NCBI GenBank assembly: GCA_964446115.1
Contig: CAYUNE010000014.1
Location: forward strand, 1 to 23,819
DNA from: CAYUNE01 sp964446115
Lineage (GTDB): Bacteria > Desulfobacterota > Desulfobulbia > Desulfobulbales > Desulfobulbaceae
Reading direction: 5' to 3'
DNA length: 23,819 nucleotides
The notes beneath the pieces are model-generated. The model made no database searches, was not told the DNA's origin, and was given only the letters and a program-made list of their open reading frames with translations. The position numbers and the translations under genes are program-made. This document shows positions 7,613-14,536 of the stretch, piece after piece. The number at the start of each line of letters is the position of its first letter. The stretch's first letter is position 1.

Positions 7613-9390
7613 GGGGTGACTTCCACTTCCGTCAGCATGGCGTCGATCACGGCGATGCCGCCATCCCAGAACGACCCGTCGTTGAGATCGATATCAAAGG
7701 GACGGAGAAGGTCACCGGGGGAGCGACTGCCGCCCCGCGCCAGCAGCTCCAGGTAGTTGGGGACAAAATCTTCCCCCTGGTTTTGATACAGTTTATAGAG
7801 GGAGAGCACCAGCAGTTCTCCAAAGGCATAGGAGTAGACATAGCCGGGAGAGTGGAGAAAGTGGGGAATATACGACCACCAGCAGCCGTAATCGTCGGTG
7901 AGGCTGACGCTATCGCCGAACATGGCTGTCTGGCTTTGCAGCCAGAGTTCGGCAAAGCGCTCGGCGGAGAGCTCGCCGCGGTCGCGCCGCTCGGTATGGA
8001 TCAGGTCCTCGAAGCGGTTCATGGAGATCTGGCGGAAGACCGTGGCAAATATCGATTCCAGTTTCTGACAGAGAAAGGCGCGCCGCTGCTGCGCATCGCC
8101 TATCATATCAAGCTGTCGGTGAAAGATGAGCAACTCGGCAAAGACCGAGGCGGTCTCGGCCAGTACCAGCGGCGTGTCGCTGTTGAAATATCCCTGCTTC
8201 CTTGCCAGGTACTGGTGGATGCCGTGTCCCAGTTCATGGGCCACGGTGGAGACGTCGCGGAGGTTGCCGGTATAGTTGAGCAGGACATAAGGGTGGGCGT
8301 CCGGCACAGCCGGGTGGGCAAAGGCGCCGCTCTGCTTGCCGTCGATGATGGGGGCGTGGATCCAGTTCCGGCTGAAAAAAAGTGAGGCGATTTCAGCCAT
8401 TTTTGGTGAAAAATCGGCAAATCCCGCCAGCACCGTCTCCCGACATTCCGCCCAGGGGATGGAATCAGCGGGCAGGTTGTCAATGGGGGCGTAGCGGTCA
8501 TAATCACGTAATTCATCCAGCCCCAGGAGCTCTTTTTTGAGGATATAATAGCGCTGAACAATATCATAACGCGCCGTGCAACAGTTCACCAGGGTGTCGA
8601 CGGTTTCATCATCCAGCTCATTGGTCAGATTGCGGCTGCTGATCCATGAGGGGTAGGAGCGTAGCCGGTCGTCGATCATCTTTTCGGCCAGCAGGGTATT
8701 GAAGATGTGGGCGAGGATATGTTCTTCGGCCTTGAGTCCCCGGGTGAGATCCCGGGCCGCCTGCTGTCGCACCTCCCTATCCGGGCTGTAGAGGGCGGCA
8801 AGGACCTCTTCCTGGCTTTGACCCTTGCGGCCGTAGCGCTGGTGGGCCATCACCTTTTCAAAAAGGCCGGTCCAGCTGCTGCGTCCCACCGGTGAGAATT
8901 CGATGAGCAGGGTCTCCTCCACCTGGGAGAGCAGATGGTCGGCGTGACGCCGCAGGGTGAGCAGATAATGGTGATAGTCTGCGGTTTCCGGGGCTTCGAG
9001 AAAGGCCTGGGCGGACGCCTCATCCATTTTGGCCCACTCCAGCTCGAAGAAAACCGTTTCCCTGGAGATGCGGCTGCCGATCTCCCTGATGTGCTGGAGA
9101 AAGGATCCGGTTTCAGCATCCTTGACATTGACGGAAAATCGCAGGTAAGCGTAGGTGGAGAGCCGCCCCAGGGTCATGGCGATCCGCTCCAGTCGTCGGA
9201 TGGTACGTGCAAACACCGCCGGTTTCAGTTCGGCCAGACAGCCGGAAAACTGCTCCCGTACAAGCGCGGCCTCCTGCTCGCAGAGATCGATATCATCATG
9301 AATCAGCGGATCCTGCGGGGATTCGTACAGCGCCGCAAGATCCCACACAACCTGGTCGGTGCCCAGTTCTCTGTTGACGGATGACGACAT
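7609..9390 (-). CDS. pepF: Oligoendopeptidase F-like M3 family metallopeptidase
   Basis: Cytosolic zinc metallopeptidase that cleaves short peptides. The 593-residue product matches the length and layout of the M3 oligoendopeptidase F family. It has an N-terminal helical domain, then the zinc motif HELGHGIH (HEXXH, His385 and His389), with the third-ligand region ETASVFAELL some 25 residues later. A Tyr/His-rich substrate region (SPGYVYSYAFGELL) follows near the C-terminus. The start is preceded by GGAAGAGGAA. It is transcribed in the same direction as ino1, but a separate promoter overlaps its stop, so it is probably not in the same unit. The gene symbol is by family resemblance. Confidence 0.92.
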   Translation of the reverse strand: MSSSVNRELGTDQVVWDLAALYESPQDPLIHDDIDLCEQEAALVREQFSGCLAELKPAVFARTIRRLERIAMTLGRLSTYAYLRFSVNVKDAETGSFLQHIREIGSRISRETVFFELEWAKMDEASAQAFLEAPETADYHHYLLTLRRHADHLLSQVEETLLIEFSPVGRSSWTGLFEKVMAHQRYGRKGQSQEEVLAALYSPDREVRQQAARDLTRGLKAEEHILAHIFNTLLAEKMIDDRLRSYPSWISSRNLTNELDDETVDTLVNCCTARYDIVQRYYILKKELLGLDELRDYDRYAPIDNLPADSIPWAECRETVLAGFADFSPKMAEIASLFFSRNWIHAPIIDGKQSGAFAHPAVPDAHPYVLLNYTGNLRDVSTVAHELGHGIHQYLARKQGYFNSDTPLVLAETASVFAELLIFHRQLDMIGDAQQRRAFLCQKLESIFATVFRQISMNRFEDLIHTERRDRGELSAERFAELWLQSQTAMFGDSVSLTDDYGCWWSYIPHFLHSPGYVYSYAFGELLVLSLYKLYQNQGEDFVPNYLELLARGGSRSPGDLLRPFDIDLNDGSFWDGGIAVIDAMLTEVEVTP

Positions 9391-9527
9391 GGTTCCTCTT
9401 CCTGTCTCTTATTCAGTAAAGATGCGGTGTCTGTGATCAATTAAACAGCCTACCTGCTATGCGTTGTACTTGCAAATATTTTGAAAACAGCGGCTGAGCG
9501 AACTCTCTCCCCGTTGCCGGTGCTCTA

Positions 9528-9556
9528 TTGACACTGCCGTTTCCTTGCGGTATCGT
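9528..9556 (+). promoter_or_regulatory. Sigma70-like promoter of rdgB
   Basis: TTGACA (9528-9533, consensus -35) and TATCGT (9551-9556, 4 of 6 matches to the -10) are separated by exactly 17 nt. Transcription from about 9563 would give a leader of about 165 nt before the rdgB start. Confidence 0.6.
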
Positions 9557-9562
9557 CCGGTT

Positions 9563-9715
9563 TTCCCCACCTTTGGCGGAAAGGCTGCAAACCCGGTGAC
9601 GGGCTTGCGACCCGGCGGTATAACATGCCGCATTGCCGGGGTGTCCGGAATCAATGGGTTTATTTCGACGGTGGCGCCGCCGGGAAGGTTCGGCAGGGGC
9701 CCGGAATTTTTTTTT
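9563..9715 (+). promoter_or_regulatory. Riboswitch-like attenuator leader of rdgB
   Basis: The predicted leader RNA folds into successive hairpins. The first is CCTTT-GGCGG-AAAGG (9570-9584). The second is an 8-bp stem with one mismatch and a GTGA tetraloop (9587-9608). The third has CCCGGC pairing with GCCGGG (9611-9616 with 9635-9640), enclosing a smaller GGTAT/ATGCC stem. A terminator-like hairpin CCGGG/CCCGG (9680-9704) follows, then AA and nine Ts (9707-9715). CCCGGCGG (9611-9618) is also fully complementary to CCGCCGGG (9677-9684). It can therefore pair either within the third hairpin or with the 5' arm of the terminator, the classic antiterminator layout. I cannot assign a ligand. Confidence 0.5.
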
Positions 9716-9729
9716 GGAAAGAAAAAACC

Positions 9730-10386
9730 ATGGTGAATGTGATTGTCCTGGCAACGGGAAATGAAAACAAGGTAAAGGAGATGCGGGAATTGCTGCGGGA
9801 GTTTCCCGTTGAAATCAAGTCGCTTGGAGATTATGGCCCGTTGCCGCCGGTGGTGGAGGACGGTGAAACCTTTGACGACAATGCCTACAAGAAGGCGGCG
9901 CACACGGCCCGGGTACTGGGGTTGCCCGCCCTGGCCGACGACTCCGGGCTTGTGGTCGAGGCCCTGGATGGACGGCCCGGGGTGCATTCTGCCCGCTATG
10001 CCGGCGAAAATGCGACTGATTGGGACAACTGCGAGAAGTTGCTCCGGGAAATGGAGGGCAGGGAAGACCGCCGGGCTCATTTTGAATGCGTGCTCTCTCT
10101 GGCCACCCCCGGAGGTCCGGCCCTGACCTACGAGGGGCGCTGCGACGGATTGATTACCACCCGGCGCCATGGTGAGTCCGGTTTCGGCTATGATCCCGTG
10201 TTCTTTTACGAACCCCTGGGAAAGACCTTTGCCGAGCTTTCCATGGAGGAAAAGAACCGGGTCAGCCACCGGGGCCGGGCCCTGGCCGAGTTTGTCTCCG
10301 AGTTCGACAAGGTCCTCACCTGGCTTGAAATGCGCCTTATGGAAGAAAAACCGCCCAAACCCGATCACAGTGAATTCGGGATATAG
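9730..10386 (+). CDS. rdgB: XTP/dITP diphosphatase (RdgB/HAM1 family)
   Basis: Hydrolyses non-canonical purine nucleoside triphosphates (dITP, XTP) to monophosphates so that they are not built into DNA or RNA. The 218-residue product begins VIVLATGNENKVKE, the family's opening motif. It continues with DNAYKKA, the ALADDSGL active-site stretch, SARYAG, and the FGYDPVF and SHRGRAL motifs. All are in the usual order and the length is normal. The ATG at 9730 is chosen because the family starts there. An upstream in-frame start at 9625 would add unrelated residues across the leader. The ribosome-binding site (GGAAAG) is modest and sits right after the T-run of the leader, so translation and termination signals are adjacent. 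Confidence 0.96.
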   Translation: MVNVIVLATGNENKVKEMRELLREFPVEIKSLGDYGPLPPVVEDGETFDDNAYKKAAHTARVLGLPALADDSGLVVEALDGRPGVHSARYAGENATDWDNCEKLLREMEGREDRRAHFECVLSLATPGGPALTYEGRCDGLITTRRHGESGFGYDPVFFYEPLGKTFAELSMEEKNRVSHRGRALAEFVSEFDKVLTWLEMRLMEEKPPKPDHSEFGI

Positions 10387-10480
10387 TGTCGTTCATGGCG
10401 CTTGCGCCGTGGCCGACCCGCTGCCCCGACGAAAGAACGCGGCTGAAGCAGATGAAAAAATTCGCCTAAGCACTCACGGG

Positions 10481-10549
10481 CACCGCATCTTCGCAGGATC
10501 TCTCCGGCCTGCAAGTGCGGCTATAGCGGACCGGAGAGATCCTGCAAAT
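10481..10549. repeat. Hairpin repeat, copy B
   Basis: A 69-nt element with the same ends as copy A (CACCGCATCTTC and TGCAAAT). It contains a perfect 15-bp inverted repeat, GCAGGATCTCTCCGG (10493-10507) against its complement (10531-10545). The loop contains GCGGCTATAGCGG, which is shared with the minus strand of copy A with small changes. It lies in the 266-nt gap between rdgB and the next gene. Confidence 0.7.
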
Positions 10550-10652
10550 TAACGGTATCCATAAGCGCTCACAACCTGGAGGTACATGATACCACCGGGT
10601 TGCGAAGCCTGCGAGAGGGTATAAAATCGTCCCCTGATCATCCCATAGACCC

Positions 10653-11042
10653 ATGCCCTTTATCGAAGACCGCGAAACCCTGGCGCCCTTTCTGGCCAGG
10701 CTTGAACAGTGGGGCTGCCAGATACTGCAGGCCATCAACCGGCCCAATCCGTATCGTGGCGGTTTCTCGATTGTCTTCCGATGTGAAGATGAAACGGCCC
10801 GGGCCATTGCCGACCTGGGACTGGTCAACATCCTGGTGGATGTGCGGGCCAATACCTACCAGTTGCGTCTGCCCGAGGCCAACTACATCTATGACGGCAG
10901 ACCGCGTCCCGAGCTTGTCCCCTGGACCGAGCAGGCAAAGAGGGAAAGGTTGGCTGAAATTCTTGAACTCTGGGAATCGGTGGGGGATATCCTCGACCGT
11001 CGCAATTCACGCCTGCGGCTCTTCTACAGCCCGAACGGCTAG
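10653..11042 (+). CDS. Conserved-looking hypothetical protein, 129 residues
   Basis: I do not recognise this family. The 129-residue product is soluble and slightly acidic, with no signal peptide, membrane segment or cysteine cluster (one Cys at residue 22 and one at 44). It has a balanced, globular-looking composition with segments such as GGFSIVFRCEDETA, LVNILVDVRANTYQL, and a charged C-terminal helix. An in-frame TGA lies just upstream, so the ATG at 10653 is effectively the only good start, yet no clear ribosome-binding site precedes it. A TATAAA at 10620-10625 could be a -10 element. It converges with dtd. Confidence 0.6.
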   Translation: MPFIEDRETLAPFLARLEQWGCQILQAINRPNPYRGGFSIVFRCEDETARAIADLGLVNILVDVRANTYQLRLPEANYIYDGRPRPELVPWTEQAKRERLAEILELWESVGDILDRRNSRLRLFYSPNG

Positions 11043-11070
11043 GGGGGTACCTGTTGATCGTGACGTCTCT

Positions 11071-11520
11071 TCAGAATGCTTTGCGGGAATCAAGCAGCAG
11101 GGTGACGGGACCGGTGTTGGTGAGGCTGACATCCATCCTGGCCTGAAATTTTCCGGTGGCCACCCTGATTTTCCGACGACGCACCGCTGCGACAAATTCC
11201 TCATACAGCTTCCCGGCCTTTTCCGGGGAGGCGGCCTGGGACCAGGATGGCCGTCGTCCCCGGCGGCAGTCGCCAAGCAGGGTGAATTGGGAAACCACCA
11301 GCATTTCTCCCCCCGTGTCCATAAGGGAGCGATTCATCAAGCCCTTCTCATCTTCGAAGATGCGCAGATGGATCACCTTGTCCACCAGCCGCTCCACATC
11401 CTTTGCCGCGTCGTCCCGGTGCACGCCCAGCAGCAGAAGAATACCTGCGCCAATGGAGCCGATTTCCCGCCCGTCGACGGTAACCCGGGCCCGGGCTACC
11501 CTTTGCACAACAGCACGCAT
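11071..11520 (-). CDS. dtd: D-aminoacyl-tRNA deacylase
   Basis: Removes D-amino acids (and glycine from mischarged tRNA-Ala) from tRNA, an RNA-based proofreading step. The 149-residue product has the DTD hallmarks: the opening MRAVVQRV, the SQFTL motif near the middle, and the cross-subunit Gly-Pro motif NTGPVT near the C-terminus. Its length is normal. It begins 28 nt after the DAHP synthase stop on the same strand, so the two are probably cotranscribed. The ribosome-binding site is weak (GGGAAA). Confidence 0.96.
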   Translation of the reverse strand: MRAVVQRVARARVTVDGREIGSIGAGILLLLGVHRDDAAKDVERLVDKVIHLRIFEDEKGLMNRSLMDTGGEMLVVSQFTLLGDCRRGRRPSWSQAASPEKAGKLYEEFVAAVRRRKIRVATGKFQARMDVSLTNTGPVTLLLDSRKAF

Positions 11521-11548
11521 GGGATATTTCCCGATGTCGCCGCCGTCG

Positions 11549-12889
11549 TCAGCTGCGAATCATCTCGGCGATCTGGAAGGCCATCTCCAGACTCTGTTCC
11601 GCGTTGAGACGGGGATCGCAGGTGGTGAGATACTTTTGGGAAAGCTGCTCGTCGAGGATCTCGCGGGCGCCACCCACGCATTCGGTGACGTTGTGGCCGG
11701 TCAACTCGAAGTGGACGCCGCCGGGCACGGTGTTTTCGGCCCAGTGAATTTCGAAAAAGCAGCGCAGTTCATCGAGGATATCGTTGAAGTCCCTGGTTTT
11801 GTGTCCGGAATCCGCCGTATAGGTGTTGGCGTGCATTGGATCGCAGCTCCAGACCACCTGGAGGCCGGCTTTTTTCACCGCCCGGATCAACGGCGGCAGG
11901 TACTTGTCGATATCACCGGCACCGAAGCGGGTGATCAGGGTCATGCGTCCGGCCTCGTTGTCGGGGTTGAGCCGTTCGATAATCGCCAGAATTTCGTCGA
12001 TATCGTGTTTGGGTCCCACCTTCATGCCGATGGGATTGAGGACGCCGCGGAGGAATTCGATGTGGGCTCCATCCAGCTGACGGGTGCGGTCGCCGATCCA
12101 CAGCATATGTGCAGAGCAGTCATACCAGCCGCCCTGGGTTGAATCTTCGCGGGTCATGGCCTCCTCATAACCGAGGAGCAGGGCCTCGTGGGAGGTGAAA
12201 AACTGAACCTGGTTGAGCTGCATCATATCGGCATTGAGACCGATGACGTTCATGAAGTTGATGGCCTGGCTGATCTGTTTGGCCAGGCGTTCATAACTGC
12301 GGCCCATGGGCGACTGCCTGACGAACTCCTGGTTCCAGGCATGCACCCGATGCAGGGCGGCAAATCCTCCCCTGGTAAAGGCCCGCAGGAGATTGAGAGT
12401 GGAGGCGGCCATGTGGTAACCCTTGACCATGCGTTGCGGATCGGGAACCCTGGCCGCAGCATGTGGTTCGGGGCTGTTGACCATATCTCCCCGGTAACTG
12501 GCGATTTCCTCGCCGTTGACCGTTTCGGTGTCGCTGGAACGCGGCTTGGCATACTGGCCGGCGATCCTGCCCACCTTGACCACCGGCTTGCCACCGGCAT
12601 AGGTGAGGATAACCGCCATCTGCAGCAGAACCTTGAGGGTTTCCCGGATATCCGGGGCAGTGCACTTGGAAAAATCCTCCGAGCAGTCGCCGCCCTGGAG
12701 GACAAAGGCATCGCCGGTCACCGCCTGGCCCAACATTTTTTTCAGTTCCCGGATTTCACCGGCAAACACCAGTGGCGGCAGAGTGGAAAGGGTGGCGAGG
12801 GCCTGGTTGTAGGCTTCGGCATCAGGCCATTTTGGTTGCTGCAGTGCCGTATGGTTTTGCCAGCTTGATTTGGTCCATTTCGTATTCAT
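11549..12889 (-). CDS. Class II 3-deoxy-7-phosphoheptulonate synthase (DAHP synthase)
   Basis: First enzyme of the shikimate pathway: phosphoenolpyruvate plus erythrose-4-phosphate gives DAHP. The product from the preferred ATG (12889) is 446 residues, typical of the class II (plant/Mycobacterium type) enzyme. Class II landmarks are visible: LPPLVFAGEI, LQGGDCSEDF, KVGRIAGQYAKPRS, DPQRMVKGYH, SHEALLLGYEE, WIGDRTRQLDGAH, ITRFGAGDI and WSCDPMHAN. A GTG four codons upstream is an alternative start, but GTGAGA better serves the ATG. It is followed closely by dtd. Confidence 0.96.
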   Translation of the reverse strand: MNTKWTKSSWQNHTALQQPKWPDAEAYNQALATLSTLPPLVFAGEIRELKKMLGQAVTGDAFVLQGGDCSEDFSKCTAPDIRETLKVLLQMAVILTYAGGKPVVKVGRIAGQYAKPRSSDTETVNGEEIASYRGDMVNSPEPHAAARVPDPQRMVKGYHMAASTLNLLRAFTRGGFAALHRVHAWNQEFVRQSPMGRSYERLAKQISQAINFMNVIGLNADMMQLNQVQFFTSHEALLLGYEEAMTREDSTQGGWYDCSAHMLWIGDRTRQLDGAHIEFLRGVLNPIGMKVGPKHDIDEILAIIERLNPDNEAGRMTLITRFGAGDIDKYLPPLIRAVKKAGLQVVWSCDPMHANTYTADSGHKTRDFNDILDELRCFFEIHWAENTVPGGVHFELTGHNVTECVGGAREILDEQLSQKYLTTCDPRLNAEQSLEMAFQIAEMIRS

Positions 12890-12931
12890 TGTCGATCTCA
12901 CTATCTGGGTTTATCCGGCCGGGGCCGGTGT

Positions 12932-13504
12932 TTACATCCGGGGGACCTCGCAGGAATCGCTGCGGCAACACACCTGCAGGTCAAAGGCATTCAAAATTCG
13001 CAGTTCCCTTTCCCGTTTCCGCGCGTCCCCGGTGAAGGGGGCAAATTCCATTTCCTCCAGCAGGACCGCTGCCCGCTGCCGGTCGGGAATGGCGTCCATG
13101 CCGGTGTCCAATACCTTGCCGGTGGCCGTGTCCAGCAGTTCGGCGTCCCGGCCGTTGGTGACCACGGCCAGGGGAATCCGGTAGCGCTCATCCAGCACCC
13201 TGGCCGCGGCAATGGCCGGTCTCTCCCTGGTGACCAGGGAGCCGGGGCCGTAGCGGATGATCATTAGCCGTTTGCCCTCCACCTCCACGGTGAGATCGAT
13301 CACGCTTCTGACATACTGTTTGTTGAAGATGGTGTCGATACCCAGGCGCGGCAGCAGCTCACCGCGACTGTAACCCAACCGCAGGACCAGCAAACGCGCC
13401 AGTTGCTGCCGGAATCGTTCATCATCGGTATCCGGCAGCTCTTCGCCGGTGATGAAATCCTGCAGTGTACCGTAGACCAGATGATGACCGGGAGGTTCCG
13501 TCAT
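12932..13504 (-). CDS. HSDR_N-type (type I restriction R N-terminal domain-like) protein
   Basis: A 190-residue soluble protein resembling the stand-alone HSDR_N/HSDR_N_2 nuclease-fold domain also found at the start of type I restriction R subunits. The PD-(D/E)xK-like core appears to be IDLTVEVEGKRLMIIRYG, but the second acidic and Lys residues are not in the textbook spacing. YRIPLAVVTNGRDAELLDT is the typical later strand-helix segment. No methylase, specificity or motor subunit is nearby, so it is not part of a restriction system here. The C-terminus is Cys-containing (CCRSDSCEV). Family assignment is by resemblance only; the function is unknown. Confidence 0.7.
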   Translation of the reverse strand: MTEPPGHHLVYGTLQDFITGEELPDTDDERFRQQLARLLVLRLGYSRGELLPRLGIDTIFNKQYVRSVIDLTVEVEGKRLMIIRYGPGSLVTRERPAIAAARVLDERYRIPLAVVTNGRDAELLDTATGKVLDTGMDAIPDRQRAAVLLEEMEFAPFTGDARKRERELRILNAFDLQVCCRSDSCEVPRM

Positions 13505-13588
13505 GGGAGGAGGTTTCGGCAGCGGGGAAAGGGTATACCGGCGGCAAGGCTTTGATCCTTCCCGCCGGCGGCAAGGTGGTCGGATCGC

Positions 13589-14485
13589 TTAGAGCTCGAG
13601 CCAGGATTCGGAAAAGATGGTCTGGCCGGAGAGGGCCTTATAGGTCTTGTAATGCTCCAGGGCGGTGCCGGAAAGCCCGGCGGGATCAGGATCGTTGCCG
13701 TCCATCATTCCATGTACCATATCCACCAGGTCCTGACGTTCACCCTTGCAGATGGCGATGAGCTCCTTGTCGTAGGAGTTGACGATGGCCGTGCTGATAC
13801 CGTACTTCATCAGCATGATGAGATAGGTACGATCCAGGTATTTACGCAGATGCTCGGAGACACCGTTGGAGACGTTGGACAGCCCCACGGTGGAACCGGC
13901 GCCCGGGGCGATATCCTGCAGCATCATCATGAATTCAAGACCCGAGGCGATCTGGTCCGCCCCCAGGGTAATGGGCGTGCCGATGGGATCAAAGAGGATC
14001 TTTTCATTGGGAATACCCGCTTCGTTGAGGGCCATCATCAGGTCAACGGCCATGGCGGCGCGCTCGTTGGAGTCGCGGGGCATGCCGTCCGGCCCCCAGA
14101 GCAGGGCGATGACGTCGCAACCGGCCTCGGCGGCCACGGGGATGAGTTTTTCCATGCGTTCGGGCTGAGCGGAAATGGAGTTCATGATGGCATTTGACTT
14201 GTCCTTGACCACCTTGAAGCCGGCCTCCATGGCATCGCCGTTGGTGGTATCAAGGCAGAGTGGGGTATCAACCGCACTCTGTACGGTTTCCACGACCCAG
14301 GGCATGAGTTCGGTGCCGTCCTTGCGGGCCGGACCGATATTCAGATCAAGATAGGAGGCGCCGGCCGCGGTTTCTTCCTTGGCCATCTCCTGCACCGGAG
14401 CCGGGTTGCGCTCCTTCATGGCCGTGCCGCTTCTTTTTCCCATAATGTTAATACTTTCAGCGATTGCCTTAACAGTCATTGCCAT
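13589..14485 (-). CDS. Methyltetrahydrofolate:corrinoid/iron-sulfur protein methyltransferase (AcsE-like, DHPS fold)
   Basis: Predicted to move the methyl group of 5-methyltetrahydrofolate to a corrinoid protein, as in the Wood-Ljungdahl acetyl-CoA pathway. The 298-residue TIM-barrel product has the pterin-binding-domain motifs YLDLNIGPAR, PLCLDTTNGDAMEAG, NSISAQPERMEK and the GLSNVSNG stretch. The start follows AGAGGAG with a 7-nt spacer. It is somewhat longer than characterised AcsE (about 262 residues). No carbon monoxide dehydrogenase or corrinoid protein gene is adjacent in this window, so its partner is not visible. It could alternatively serve another methyltransfer system. The 84-nt gap after its stop contains a 12-nt direct repeat (CCTTGCCGCCGG on the minus strand). 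Confidence 0.87.
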   Translation of the reverse strand: MAMTVKAIAESINIMGKRSGTAMKERNPAPVQEMAKEETAAGASYLDLNIGPARKDGTELMPWVVETVQSAVDTPLCLDTTNGDAMEAGFKVVKDKSNAIMNSISAQPERMEKLIPVAAEAGCDVIALLWGPDGMPRDSNERAAMAVDLMMALNEAGIPNEKILFDPIGTPITLGADQIASGLEFMMMLQDIAPGAGSTVGLSNVSNGVSEHLRKYLDRTYLIMLMKYGISTAIVNSYDKELIAICKGERQDLVDMVHGMMDGNDPDPAGLSGTALEHYKTYKALSGQTIFSESWLEL

Positions 14486-14536
14486 CTGTTCACTCCTCTG
14501 TTAAATTCGTTATCTTGTTCAGGAAGTATCCAAAAT

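Larger units (their letters stand above)
9391..9729 (+). other. Divergent intergenic region between pepF and rdgB
   Basis: A 339-nt gap between divergent genes. The first 135 nt hold nothing I can name beyond an A/T-richer stretch. From 9528 it holds a promoter and a structured leader ending in a T-run directly before rdgB; both are described separately. Confidence 0.6.

Noticed and set aside
9420..9480. Third copy of the hairpin repeat near 9420-9480 (contains GATGCGGTG and TTGCAAAT)
   Set aside because: The two end motifs are in the wrong relative orientation and no paired stem lies between them.
9563..9650. c-di-GMP-I (GEMM) riboswitch upstream of rdgB
   Set aside because: A GCAAACC, a GNRA loop and a GCCGGGG stretch recall that class, but the conserved GGACGCAAAGCC core and spacing are absent, so no class is assigned.
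9457..10368. 303-codon minus-strand frame opposite rdgB
   Set aside because: Entirely antisense to a clear rdgB gene and its leader, with no recognisable domains.
12932..13504. Type I restriction-modification system
   Set aside because: Only an N-terminal-domain-like protein is present; no motor, methylase or specificity genes are nearby.
13529..13580. 12-nt direct repeat (CCTTGCCGCCGG) between the HSDR_N-like gene and the methyltransferase
   Set aside because: Only two short GC-rich copies with no further structure; probably chance.
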